From Streptomyces calvus (lineage in GTDB: Bacteria > Actinomycetota > Actinomycetes > Streptomycetales > Streptomycetaceae), in contig NZ_VCNP01000008.1 in NCBI RefSeq assembly GCF_006782915.1, positions 1 through 64,000 on the forward strand: a DNA stretch of 64,000 bases. Reading direction: 5' to 3'. The translations under genes and the position numbers were made by a program. Below, one piece after another: positions 1-8,325 of this stretch. The notes under the pieces were generated by a model, which had not been told where the DNA came from, did not search any database, and was given only the letters and a program-made list of their open reading frames with translations. The stretch's first letter is position 1. Each line of letters begins with the position of its first letter.

Positions 1-744
1 CCCGCCGGCGCCGAGGCCCCGCTGCCGCTGGTGGTGGAGTTCATCGGATACGGCGGCGGCCGCGGCCTCCCGCACGAGTACCTGCTGTGGGCGTCCACGG
101 GCCGCGCCCACTTCGTGATGGACACCCGCGGCCAGGGCAGCGCCTGGGGCGCCGGCGGCGGCACCGAGGACCCGGTGGGTGGCGGCCCGGCCTATCCCGG
201 CTTCATGACGCGCGGCATCGACGCGCCCGAGAACTACTACTACCGCCGGGTGTTCACCGACGCCGTCCGCGCGGTGGAGGCGGCGCGGTCGCACCCGCTG
301 ACCGACGCGAGCCGCACGGTGGCCGTCGGCGCCAGCCAGGGCGGCGGCATCACGCTCGCCGTGGGCGGCCTGGTCCCGGACCTGGCGGGCATCGCGCCCG
401 ACGTGCCCTTCCTGTGCGACTTCCCGCGCGCGACGACGCTCACGGACCGGCACCCGTACCGGGAGGTCGGCCTCTACCTGAAGACGCACCGCGGCCGCAC
501 CGAGGAGGCGCTGCGCACCCTGTCCTACTTCGACGGCGTGCACTTCGCGGCCCGCGGCAATGCGCCCGCCCTGTTCTCGGCGGCCCTGGAGGACCAGACC
601 TGCCCGCCCTCGACGGTCTTCGGGGCCTTCAACGCCTGGGCACACGAGGACAAGGCGATCGAGGTGTACGACTTCAACGACCACGAGGGCGGCGGGCCCT
701 TCCAGGAGGCGGCCAAGCTGCGCTGGATGCGCTCGTACATCTGA
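1..744 (+). CDS. Acetylxylan esterase / cephalosporin-C deacetylase family, 5' partial
   Basis: The reading frame is open from the first base, so the N-terminus lies outside the window. The visible ~247 residues are an alpha/beta-hydrolase of the AXE1 family, which removes O-acetyl groups from xylan fragments or small acetylated sugars. The nucleophile motif GASQGGG is clear. The acid lies in the stretch ending in LEDQTCPPS and the catalytic His in the C-terminal NDHEGGG motif. The early motif MDTRGQGSAWG is typical of the family. No signal peptide can be judged because the start is missing. The internal GTG at base 31 is not the real start. A UTRA-type GntR regulator follows 315 bases downstream on the same strand and may control a sugar-use locus extending to the left. 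Confidence 0.85.
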   Translation, partial: PAGAEAPLPLVVEFIGYGGGRGLPHEYLLWASTGRAHFVMDTRGQGSAWGAGGGTEDPVGGGPAYPGFMTRGIDAPENYYYRRVFTDAVRAVEAARSHPLTDASRTVAVGASQGGGITLAVGGLVPDLAGIAPDVPFLCDFPRATTLTDRHPYREVGLYLKTHRGRTEEALRTLSYFDGVHFAARGNAPALFSAALEDQTCPPSTVFGAFNAWAHEDKAIEVYDFNDHEGGGPFQEAAKLRWMRSYI

Positions 745-814
745 GACCGGAGGAACCCGGCGGACCGGCGCCTCCGCCGACCGGCGAGGGCCGAATGGCG
801 AGGAGCCGCCCGGC

Positions 815-856
815 AAGGCACGCCCGGGAAGGCACGCCCGGGAAGGGGCGCCCGGC
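815..856. repeat. 14-bp tandem repeat, three copies
   Basis: The unit AAGGCACGCCCGGG occurs at 815-828 and 829-842, with a diverged third copy at 843-856. It lies in the 315-bp spacer (745-1058) between the esterase and the GntR gene. Apart from this repeat and the operator-like site at 982-997, nothing else is evident in that spacer. Confidence 0.7.
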
Positions 857-981
857 GGCTTTCGGACATGGCGGCACCGGCGGCCCGCGCGGGGTATCCG
901 CGTCGGAGGCGCGATGTCACGGGGAAGGGCGGGGTCGCCGCCGGGTGCCGTTCCGGCCGAAGCGCGGGACCACTCTTCCCT

Positions 982-997
982 AGCGGTTTAGACCAAT
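982..997 (+). promoter_or_regulatory. dre-like GntR operator upstream of the GntR/UTRA gene
   Basis: The sequence AGCGGTTTAGACCAAT is a near-palindrome around TAGA. It matches 13 of 16 positions of the DasR-type operator (A-C/G-TGGTCTAGACCA-C/G-T). It ends 61 bases before the ATG of the adjacent GntR gene, a position suited to autoregulation. Whether DasR or the local paralogue binds it is inference. Confidence 0.45.
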
Positions 998-1058
998 GCT
1001 AGATCTGGTGGCGCAACGAGCCCGCACGGCTACGGAACGTCACCACAGGAGGCGCGGC

Positions 1059-1814
1059 ATGGCCCGCGGCATGGCCCGCACCACCCCGCACGACCACCCG
1101 GCCGGCGAAGGAGAGCCCCTCTACCGGCGCATCGCGACGGAACTCCTCGGCGAACTGCGCGGCGGGACGATTCCGCCCGGCGAACGCCTCCCCGGCGAGC
1201 GGCGGCTGGCCGAGCACTTCGGGGTCAGCCGGGAGACCGTACGACAGGCGCTCCAGGTGCTGCGCCGCGACGGCATGCTCGCCACCGACCGGCGGGGCAG
1301 CCATGCCGCGCTGCCCGGACCACCCGTCGAGACGCCCGCCTCCGCCGGTTTCCCGGTCGGCGCGCACAGCGCGGGCCCGGGCGCGGTGTCCCGGGCCACC
1401 GTCACCTGGGAGACCCCGCCGCCCGGGCACGCCGAAGCCCTGCTGGTCGCCCCCGCCCGGCCGGCCCTGGTCCACCGCTACTGGTCCTCCTCGGCCGACG
1501 GGCGGGATCTACGGACCGCCGTGACAACGTTCTCCGCGGTGGCGCTCGCGGAGGTCGAGGAACTGGCCCGCTACCGCGACCGCGCCGACGGCACCGGCGC
1601 GGCGGAGCTGCGGCGCGCCTACGACTGGATGCGCCGGGCGGGTCTGACGCTGCACCACCGGGACACGATCAGGCGGATCGCGGGGACGCCGTCGGTCCGG
1701 GTCACCCGGCGGGTGCACGACCAGTACGCCCGCCCGCTGGAAATCACCGAGCTGGTGATGGACGCTCAACAGGACGCCCTGGTCTACGAGTTCACCGTGC
1801 CCGCCGCGGTCTGA
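1059..1814 (+). CDS. GntR-family regulator with UTRA effector domain
   Basis: A 251-residue HutC-subfamily repressor. Residues ~15-80 form the winged helix-turn-helix, with PLYRRIATELLGELR followed by LAEHFGVSRETVRQALQVLRRDG. Residues ~105-250 match a UTRA ligand-binding domain, ending in QQDALVYEFTVPA. Such proteins usually sense sugar phosphates or related metabolites and repress transport or catabolic genes. The ATG at 1059 is chosen because ACAGGAGGC lies six bases upstream; an in-frame ATG at 996 has no ribosome site. A DasR-like palindrome at 982-997 suggests autoregulation. It may also control the partial esterase gene to the left, although the two are not translationally coupled. Confidence 0.85.
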   Translation: MARGMARTTPHDHPAGEGEPLYRRIATELLGELRGGTIPPGERLPGERRLAEHFGVSRETVRQALQVLRRDGMLATDRRGSHAALPGPPVETPASAGFPVGAHSAGPGAVSRATVTWETPPPGHAEALLVAPARPALVHRYWSSSADGRDLRTAVTTFSAVALAEVEELARYRDRADGTGAAELRRAYDWMRRAGLTLHHRDTIRRIAGTPSVRVTRRVHDQYARPLEITELVMDAQQDALVYEFTVPAAV

Positions 1815-1860
1815 ACAGCAACGTCGGAACGCCACGGCCGAAAGCCCGCGGTCCGGACGG

Positions 1861-1909
1861 GACAGGGCCGCACGGACCCCGGAGGGGACAGGGCCGCACG
1901 GACCCCGGA
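1861..1909. repeat. 23-bp direct repeat, two copies, in an otherwise empty spacer
   Basis: Identical 23-base copies at 1861-1883 and 1887-1909 (period 26, beginning GACAGGGCCGCACGG). They lie in the 288-bp spacer 1815-2102, between the 3' ends of the convergent GntR and methyltransferase genes. Many short GC-rich near-repeats surround them. No gene or convincing terminator is seen. Confidence 0.7.
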
Positions 1910-2102
1910 CAACGCCGAGCCGCACGGCTCCCGGACGACCGCCGACCTGCGCTCGGCGTGCGCGGGCGGTGGGCCGCAGGCCCGCGTCGTCTGCCTGTCC
2001 CGCGGCTCCGCGTTGTCCGACGGCCAACCGTCGGCGGCCCGACGGCCGCCGCGGCCGGGACGCCCCATGCGGCGCGCGCGAGCCGCTCCTGTACCCCGCC
2101 CG

Positions 2103-2864
2103 CTACCCCTCCGGCCGTCGCGCGACGACCAGCCGCACCCGGGGACTGCCGTCCCGGCGCCGTCCGAACTCGGGCAGCGGCCGGAACTCCACCAGGAACC
2201 CGCACCCCGTCAGTCCGCGCCACATGTCGCCGAAGCGGACCGCGCGGTAGTACATGACGAACGGCGGACGCCACACCGCGTTGCGCACCCGCATCACGGC
2301 GTCGAAGCCCAGCAGCATCGCGTGGGTGAGCGAGCCCGGCCGGGGCGGCGCGACCACCGGGAAGACGAACTGCCCGCCCGGCCGCAGCACGGAGTGGACC
2401 TGCGCGAACAGTCCCGGCAGCTCACGCGGCAGGAAGTGCCCGAACGCCCCGAAGCTGACCACCAGGTCGAAGACCGGGCCGAACGGCAGCGCCCGCGCGT
2501 CCGCCCGCACCCAGGCGACCCGCGGCCCGGGCGGCCGGGTGCGTGCCCGCGCGACGTCCAGCATGCCGGCGCTGAAGTCCACACCGGTGACGGTTCCTTC
2601 GCACACCTGCCGCAGCACGTCGACGCCCGCGCCGGTGCCGCAGCACAGGTCGAGACCCGAGCCATGGGGTCCGCTCCGCCGCAGTGCCGCGACGGTGGCG
2701 TCGAGCACCGAGTCGGGCGTGCGGAAGGGGGTGTGGTCGAACTTCGGGGCGAGGAGGTCGTAGCCGCGCTCCACGGAGGACAGTGCCTGGACGGCGAGTT
2801 CACGCAGGCGGGGGCCTTCGGGGCTGAACATCGGCCCAGCGTAGGCGAAGCAGGCCGTCGGCAC
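2103..2864 (-). CDS. Class I SAM-dependent methyltransferase
   Basis: A 253-residue Rossmann-fold methyltransferase. Motif I is GLDLCCGTGAG near residue 90, followed by TGVDFSAGMLDVAR (motif II, acidic ribose contact) and a post-motif VRADARALPFG. LRPGGQFVFPV marks the strand 5 region. Its substrate cannot be deduced; the fold is like UbiE/Coq5 and many natural-product methyltransferases. The start is ambiguous: the GTG at 2864 gives the full length, and an ATG at 2831 would remove 11 residues without touching the domain. It stands alone, convergent with the upstream GntR gene and divergent from the rho-like gene. Confidence 0.8.
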   Translation of the reverse strand: MPTACFAYAGPMFSPEGPRLRELAVQALSSVERGYDLLAPKFDHTPFRTPDSVLDATVAALRRSGPHGSGLDLCCGTGAGVDVLRQVCEGTVTGVDFSAGMLDVARARTRPPGPRVAWVRADARALPFGPVFDLVVSFGAFGHFLPRELPGLFAQVHSVLRPGGQFVFPVVAPPRPGSLTHAMLLGFDAVMRVRNAVWRPPFVMYYRAVRFGDMWRGLTGCGFLVEFRPLPEFGRRRDGSPRVRLVVARRPEG

Positions 2865-2928
2865 CCGTCTTCCGTTTCCCCGCTCCTGTCACCGCACCCG
2901 GTGGTACAGTGAGGTCAGCACTCGTCAT

Positions 2929-2946
2929 ACGCCCGTGTTCGGGCGT
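2929..2946 (+). promoter_or_regulatory. Hairpin in the long leader of the rho-like gene
   Basis: Perfect 7-bp arms ACGCCCG and CGGGCGT enclose a TGTT loop. It lies in the 302-bp region (2865-3166) upstream of the rho-like start codon and is followed by a pyrimidine-rich stretch. rho genes in several bacteria are attenuated by their own product in a long leader; a similar role here is inference. A -10-like TACAGT sits at 2905-2910. Confidence 0.4.
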
Positions 2947-3166
2947 CGGTGCCAGTTCTTCTCAGCATCTCCCTTCGGTTCGCCGACCAGCCCGTCCTTC
3001 CGTGACCGGCGCACCGGTATTCCCGCACCACCTCGTCGGCAGGGTCCCGCCCGCCGTGACCGTGGTGCCGTTCCGCCGCCCGGAGGCGCGCATCCGCCCT
3101 CCCCTTGCGGCTCGTCCCCTTCCCACCGCACGTCCCCGTCCGTCGTCCGCGAAAGGACCGGCCTCC

Positions 3167-4303
3167 ATGACCACCACCACACTCGACCACCCTCCCGTAC
3201 GGCAGCCCCGGCTCGTCCGCGGCCTCCTGGACATCGACCCCGCGGGGAAGGGGCGCCTGCGCGCCGAGAGCCTCCTGCCGTCCCCCTCCGACCCGCCCGT
3301 CTCCCCCGCGCTGCTGCGCCGCCACGGCCTGCGCAAGGGCGACCACGTGGAGGGCGTCCTCGGCGACCGGGCCGGCCTGTCCGAGATCGTCTCGGTCGAC
3401 GGGCGCACCCCCGGCTCCCTGCCCGAACGGCGGCACTTCCACGACCTGACACCGCTCCACCCGCACCGCCGCCTGCACCTCGAACACCCCGCGTCCGCGC
3501 TGGCCGGGCGGGTCGCCGACCTGCTGACCCCGGTCGGCAAGGGGCAGCGCGGGCTGCTCGTGGCGCCGCCCAAGACCGGCAAGACGGTCCTCATCCAGCA
3601 GCTCGCGGCGGCGGTCGCCGGGAACCACCCGGAGTGCCGGCTCATGGTCGTACTGCTCGACGAACGGCCCGAGGAGGTCACCGACATGCGGCGCTCGGTG
3701 CGCGGCGAGGTGTACGCCTCGACCTTCGACCGTCCGGCCAAGGAGCACATCGCGCTCGCCGAGCTGGTCGTCGAGCGTGCCAAGCGCCTGGTGGAGGCCG
3801 GAGAGGACGTCGTCGTCCTGCTCGACTCGCTGACCCGGCTGTGCCGGGCGTACAACAACGCGGCCGCGTCCGGTGGCCGCACCCTCAGCGGCGGAGTCGA
3901 CGCGTCCGCGCTGCTCGGGCCCAAGCGGTTCTTCGGCGCCGCCCGGCAGACCGAGGAGGGCGGCTCGCTGACCATCCTCGCCTCCGCCCTGGTGGAGACC
4001 GGCTCCCGCGCGGACGAGTTCTACTTCGAGGAGCTGAAGAGCACCGGCAACATGGAGCTCCGGCTGAGCCGCGAGGCGGCCGCCCGCCGCCTCTTCCCCG
4101 CCGTCGACATCACCGGTTCAGGCACCCGCCGCGAGGAACTGCTGCTCACCCCGGCCGAGTTGACGGCCGCCCGGGGACTGCGGCGGGTGCTGCGCTCCCG
4201 CGACGGGCAGGCCGAGCTGGAGACACTGCTGACACGGATGCGTGAGACGCCCGACAACGCGACGTTCCTGCGGCGCGTCCAGCCCACCCTGCCCGGCGCC
4301 TGA
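3167..4303 (+). CDS. Short Rho-like transcription termination factor (paralogue)
   Basis: A 378-residue Rho homologue. It contains the Walker A motif APPKTGKT at residues 133-140, the Rho signature LDERPEEVTDMRRSV, the Walker B strand VVVLLDSLTRL, and a C-terminal ATPase region rich in arginine-finger motifs. The N-terminal ~110 residues keep a shortened RNA-binding (CSD-like) region. The long SAP-like and Arg/Asp-rich N-terminal extension of the usual actinobacterial Rho (over 600 residues) is absent. This looks like a second Rho copy rather than the housekeeping one. The ATG at 3167 is preceded by GAAAGGACC; the frame is open upstream to 2909, but that part reads as low-complexity leader. 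Walker residues are intact, so an active helicase is likely. Confidence 0.85.
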   Translation: MTTTTLDHPPVRQPRLVRGLLDIDPAGKGRLRAESLLPSPSDPPVSPALLRRHGLRKGDHVEGVLGDRAGLSEIVSVDGRTPGSLPERRHFHDLTPLHPHRRLHLEHPASALAGRVADLLTPVGKGQRGLLVAPPKTGKTVLIQQLAAAVAGNHPECRLMVVLLDERPEEVTDMRRSVRGEVYASTFDRPAKEHIALAELVVERAKRLVEAGEDVVVLLDSLTRLCRAYNNAAASGGRTLSGGVDASALLGPKRFFGAARQTEEGGSLTILASALVETGSRADEFYFEELKSTGNMELRLSREAAARRLFPAVDITGSGTRREELLLTPAELTAARGLRRVLRSRDGQAELETLLTRMRETPDNATFLRRVQPTLPGA

Positions 4304-4393
4304 CACGGCCCGGCGTGCGGCATCCGGGTGCTCGCGCCCGGTTCCCGGCCGGGGCAGCGCGGTGTTCCGGCGACCCATTCCTACGTTTGCGGT

Positions 4394-5569
4394 ATGACGA
4401 TCGGATTTGCTTCGCGGGCGGCCGTGTCCACGTGTGCGCTCTGTACGACGGGACTGCTGGCGCTCGCTCCCGCCGCCGCGGACACCGGCACCGACCCGGC
4501 GCCGCGAGCGACGGCGGCACCCGCGTCGCTGCTGTACCGGCACGGCACCCACGTCCGGCCGCGCCCGGGAGCGCCCGACGTCCCGGACGACCTGTCCGCG
4601 CGGTCCTGGCTGGTCGCCGACGCCGACGCCGATACCGGCGCGGTGCTCGCCGCGCACGACGCGCACCGCAGACTGCCGCCGGCCAGCACGCTCAAGACGC
4701 TGTTCGCCCTCACCCTGCTCCCCGCCCTGCCGGCCGGCATCCGGCACCGGGTCGGCGAGGACGAACTGAAGGGCATCGGCCCCGGCAGCAGCCTCGTCGG
4801 AGTCAGCGAGGACCGCACGTACCGGGTGTCGGACCTGTGGAACGGCGTCTTCCTGAACTCCGGCAACGACGCCGTGCGCGTGCTGGCCGCACTCGCCGGC
4901 GGCTGGCGGGCCACGGCCGAACGCATGCAGGCCGAGGCCCGCGCCCTCGGCGCCCGCGACACCCGGGTGACGTCACCCGACGGCTACGACGCGCCCGGCC
5001 AGGTGTCGTCGGCGTACGACCTGGCGGTGTTCGGGCGGGCCGGGCTGCGCAACCGCGAGTTCGCACGCTACTGCGCCCGGGTCTCGGCACGCTTCCCGGG
5101 CCGGCACGGCGGCTCCTACGGCATCCGCAACACCAACCGGCTGCTCACCGGCGCGGACGGCGTGGAACCCTACCGGGGCCTGATCGGCGTCAAGAACGGC
5201 TACACCAGCCGCGCCGGGCACACCCTCGTGGCGGCCGCGCGCCGAAACGGACGCACCCTCGTGGCGACGGTCATGAACCCCCGTGAGGGCGGCGGGCACG
5301 CCGTGTACGAGGAGGCGCGCTCGCTGCTGGACTGGGGGTTCGAGGCGGCCGGGCGGGTGGATCCGGTGGGCTCGCTGGACGCGCTGCGGCCCCGGCCGCC
5401 GGCCGGACCGGAGACGGAACCCGCGGCGGCCCCCGCAGCACGGCCCGCCGGCCGCCCGGGTCGGCCGGCGTCCTGGACCATCGCCGGTGCCGCCCTGCTC
5501 GGCGGCTCCGGCGTGGCGCTGTACCTGAGGATCAAGTGGGGCCCAGTGCCGCGGACCCGGCCGCTGTGA
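4394..5569 (+). CDS. Serine-type D-alanyl-D-alanine carboxypeptidase (S11), membrane anchored
   Basis: A 391-residue penicillin-binding protein of the DacA type that trims the terminal D-Ala of peptidoglycan stems outside the cell. All three active-site motifs are present: SxxK as STLK at residues 98-101, SGN at 156-158, and KNG (equivalent to KTG) at 267-269. The N-terminus has a signal peptide (hydrophobic stretch around residues 8-27 ending AAAD). The C-terminus has a Pro/Ala-rich linker and one transmembrane segment (IAGAALLGGSGVALYL) with a short basic tail. The ATG at 4394 gives a normal signal peptide. Its stop codon abuts the stop codon of the convergent aspA with no base between. Confidence 0.9.
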   Translation: MTIGFASRAAVSTCALCTTGLLALAPAAADTGTDPAPRATAAPASLLYRHGTHVRPRPGAPDVPDDLSARSWLVADADADTGAVLAAHDAHRRLPPASTLKTLFALTLLPALPAGIRHRVGEDELKGIGPGSSLVGVSEDRTYRVSDLWNGVFLNSGNDAVRVLAALAGGWRATAERMQAEARALGARDTRVTSPDGYDAPGQVSSAYDLAVFGRAGLRNREFARYCARVSARFPGRHGGSYGIRNTNRLLTGADGVEPYRGLIGVKNGYTSRAGHTLVAAARRNGRTLVATVMNPREGGGHAVYEEARSLLDWGFEAAGRVDPVGSLDALRPRPPAGPETEPAAAPAARPAGRPGRPASWTIAGAALLGGSGVALYLRIKWGPVPRTRPL

Positions 5570-6973
5570 TCATCCCTCGCCGGTACCGGCGAGGACCTCC
5601 GGACGGAGCAGGCCGGCCAGTGTGTCGGCTGGCAACAGGCCCTTCTCCAGCACCAGTTCGGCGACGCCCCGGCCGGTCGCCAGGGCCTCCTTGGCGATGT
5701 CGGTGGCGGCCGTGTAGCCGATGTGCGGGTTGAGGGCGGTGACCAGGCCGATGGAGTTCTCCACGGTGGCCCGCAGCGCCTCCGTGTTGGCGGTGATGCC
5801 GGCGACACACCGTTCGGCGAGCGTGAGGCAGGCGGCCCGCAGATGGGTGAGGGACCCCGACAGGGAGTGCAGGATGACCGGCTCGAAGGCGTTGAGCTGG
5901 AGCTGTCCGGCCTCGGCGGCCATGGTGATGGTGACGTCGTTGCCGATCACCTCGAAGGCGACCTGGTTGACCACCTCGGGAATCACCGGGTTGACCTTGC
6001 CGGGCATGATGGACGAACCGGCCTGCACCGGCGGCAGGTTGATCTCTCCGAGGCCGGCGCGCGGCCCCGACGACAGCAGCCGCAGGTCGTTGCAGCTCTT
6101 GGAGAGCTTGACGGCGACCCGCTTGAGCACACCGGACATCTGGACGAACGCGCCGCAGTCCTGGGTCGCCTCGACCAGGTCGGCCGCGGTCACCAGCGGC
6201 AGCCCGGTGATCGCGCACAGGTGGCGGCGGACCGACTCGGCGTATCCGGCCGGGGCGTTGAGGCCGGTGCCGATGGCGGTCGCACCCAGGTTGATCTCGT
6301 GGATCAGCTCGACGGCCTCGGCGAGCCGGCTGCGGTCCTCGTCGAGCATGACGGCGTACGACGAGAACTCCTGGCCGAGCGTCATCGGCACCGCGTCCTG
6401 GAGCTGGGTGCGGCCCATCTTCAGCACGTCACGGAATTCGACGGCCTTGGCGGCGAAGGCGTCCTGGAGGACCGCCATGGCGTCCAGCAGGGCGTGCACC
6501 CCGAACACCGTGGCGATCTTCACGGCGGTCGGGTAGACGTCGTTGGTGGACTGGCCGAGGTTCACGTCCTCGTTGGGGTGCAGGTGGGTGTACTGGCCCT
6601 TGGCGTGGCCCAGCAGCTCCAACGCCCGGTTGGCGATGACCTCGTTGGCGTTCATGTTGGTGGAGGTCCCGGCGCCGCCCTGGATCACGTCCACCACGAA
6701 CTGGTCGTGCAGGGCGCCGGCGCGGATCTCCCGGCAGGCCCGCACGATGGCGGCCGCCTTGCGCGGCTCCAGCAGACCGAGCTCCTCGTTGGCGAGGGCG
6801 GCGGCCTCCTTGACGGCGGCCAGGGCGCCGATCAGGTGCGGGTGGGCGGAGATCGGGGTGCCGGTGATGGGGAAGTTCTCGGTGGCGCGCAGGGTGTGCA
6901 CGCCCCAGTACGCGTCGGCGGGGACGTCCCGGTCGCCGAGCAGGTCGTGTTCGCGGCGGGTGGCGGCGGTCAT
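5570..6973 (-). CDS. aspA: Aspartate ammonia-lyase
   Basis: A 467-residue member of the fumarase/aspartase superfamily that converts L-aspartate to fumarate and ammonia. The family signature GSSIMPGKVNP carries the flexible loop with the catalytic serine. GAGTSTNMN and the QLNAFEP region form other conserved blocks. The start at 6973 (MTAATRREHDLL) follows an AGGGGAC ribosome site; the upstream in-frame stretch to 7081 is not needed. It lies downstream of an asparaginase and an FCD-type regulator on the same strand, giving the route asparagine to aspartate to fumarate. A 253-base spacer with tandem repeats separates it from the asparaginase, so it may also have its own promoter. Confidence 0.93.
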   Translation of the reverse strand: MTAATRREHDLLGDRDVPADAYWGVHTLRATENFPITGTPISAHPHLIGALAAVKEAAALANEELGLLEPRKAAAIVRACREIRAGALHDQFVVDVIQGGAGTSTNMNANEVIANRALELLGHAKGQYTHLHPNEDVNLGQSTNDVYPTAVKIATVFGVHALLDAMAVLQDAFAAKAVEFRDVLKMGRTQLQDAVPMTLGQEFSSYAVMLDEDRSRLAEAVELIHEINLGATAIGTGLNAPAGYAESVRRHLCAITGLPLVTAADLVEATQDCGAFVQMSGVLKRVAVKLSKSCNDLRLLSSGPRAGLGEINLPPVQAGSSIMPGKVNPVIPEVVNQVAFEVIGNDVTITMAAEAGQLQLNAFEPVILHSLSGSLTHLRAACLTLAERCVAGITANTEALRATVENSIGLVTALNPHIGYTAATDIAKEALATGRGVAELVLEKGLLPADTLAGLLRPEVLAGTGEG

Positions 6974-7094
6974 GGGAGGGCTGGTCCCCTTTCCGAGGGG
7001 GTGAGGGTGGGTGGAGGTCCTCGCGGACGACGGGTCCGTGGCCGCCGCTACGGCCGCCGCTGCGACCCCGAGGGCGGTCAACCGCGGGCGGCCC

Positions 7095-7184
7095 GCGGAC
7101 TGTCACCGCGGGTGGTCACCACGGGCGGCCCCGCGGACTGTCACCGCGAGTGGTCACCACGGGCGCCCCCGCGGACTGTCACCG
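7095..7184. repeat. 38-bp tandem repeat between the asparaginase and aspA genes
   Basis: Two full units (7095-7132 and 7133-7170) begin GCGGACTGTCACCGCG and contain the interrupted palindrome GTGGTCACCAC. A third unit, recognisable only over its first ~14 bases, starts at 7171. Unit spacing is exactly 38. The array lies in the 253-bp spacer 6974-7226, upstream of aspA. Confidence 0.8.
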
Positions 7185-7226
7185 GGGACGGCCTCGCGGA
7201 CGGCCCCGCGGGCGGCCCGCGGACGG

Positions 7227-8243
7227 TCAGGCGCGGGCCGGGGTGGTCACCGGGTCGAGTGCGCGTACCGGCCGTACCGAGCCGACCGGCCGTCCGCCGC
7301 CGAGCAGCGGCTGCCCCGCGAACCCCGTGAGCAGGGACGGGTCCACGCCCGCGCGGGCGAGCGCCGCGGCGGCGACCGGGACCCGGGCGCGGTCGCCGCC
7401 GTCGGCGATCTTCACGGCGACGGCCGTGCCGTCGGGCAGCGCGGCGACCTGCACGCCCTCGAAGCCGTCCTTGGCGAGCAGTCCGGGGACCGCCCGCATC
7501 AGCGCGGCGACGTCGCGCCGCGTTCCGGAGGCCGCCTCGGCGTGCGTGCGCATGGCGTCGGCCACCCGGGCCTCCGGGGTGCCGGGCGCGGCGGTGGTGA
7601 TGCGGGCGGCGGCGCGGGCCAGGCCGTGCAGGGAGACGGCGAACAGCGGCGCGCCGCAGCCGTCGACGGTGACCGTCGCGACGCGCTGCCCGGTGAGGTC
7701 CTCGACGATCTCGGCGATCGCCTGCTGCAGGGGGTGGGCGGGGTCGAGGTAGTCGTCCAGGGACCAGCCGTTCAGGCGGGCCGTGTACAGCATGGCGGCG
7801 TGCTTGCCGGAGCAGTTCTGGGCGAGGCGGGAGGGCGGGCGGTTCTCGCGCACCCAGGTGTCCCGGACGGCCGGGTCGAACGGCAGGTCCGGGACGTTGC
7901 GGAGGTGGTCCTCGGTCAGTCCGGCGAGTTCCAGGATGCGCCGGGCGCCCGCGAGGTGGGTTTCCTCGCCGGAGTGGCTGGCGGCGGCGAGCGACAGCAG
8001 CTCGCCGTCGAGCGGGAGTCCCGCACGGAGCATCGCGACCGCCTGGACGGGCTTGAGCGCGGAGCGCGGATAGCAGGCGGCCTCGATGTCGCCGAGCTGG
8101 AACCGGACGTCGCCGTCGGGGCCGAGGACGACGACGGAGCCGTAGTGGATGCCCTCCACGACGCCGCCGCGTATCAGGTGGGCGACGGGGGCGTGGAGGG
8201 GCTCGCGGATCAGGGGTGCGTCCGCGGGGAGACTGCTGTTCAT
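7227..8243 (-). CDS. L-asparaginase (asparaginase II / thermolabile type)
   Basis: A 338-residue protein of the Rhizobium-type asparaginase family (PF06089-like), unrelated in fold to EcA-type enzymes. Recognisable blocks are YPRSALKPVQAVAML near the N-terminus, SHSGEETH, NCSGKHAAML and VDGCGAPLFA. It would hydrolyse asparagine to aspartate and ammonia in the cytoplasm; no signal peptide is seen. The start is an ATG at 8243 (a GTG codon just upstream at 8246 is possible). It sits between an FCD-type regulator upstream and aspA downstream, which supports an amino-acid nitrogen-recovery role. Confidence 0.88.
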   Translation of the reverse strand: MNSSLPADAPLIREPLHAPVAHLIRGGVVEGIHYGSVVVLGPDGDVRFQLGDIEAACYPRSALKPVQAVAMLRAGLPLDGELLSLAAASHSGEETHLAGARRILELAGLTEDHLRNVPDLPFDPAVRDTWVRENRPPSRLAQNCSGKHAAMLYTARLNGWSLDDYLDPAHPLQQAIAEIVEDLTGQRVATVTVDGCGAPLFAVSLHGLARAAARITTAAPGTPEARVADAMRTHAEAASGTRRDVAALMRAVPGLLAKDGFEGVQVAALPDGTAVAVKIADGGDRARVPVAAAALARAGVDPSLLTGFAGQPLLGGGRPVGSVRPVRALDPVTTPARA

Positions 8244-8325
8244 CACTGCCTGGTGTGGTCGTGGGTCGGCGCGGGGGTGGTGCGCCGGCGCGGGGGGCCG
8301 GAGGGCTGGTCGGTGCGGCGGGGTG

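Noticed and set aside
7095..7184. Possible CRISPR array
   Set aside because: The repeats are tandem with no spacers and no cas genes are present in the window.
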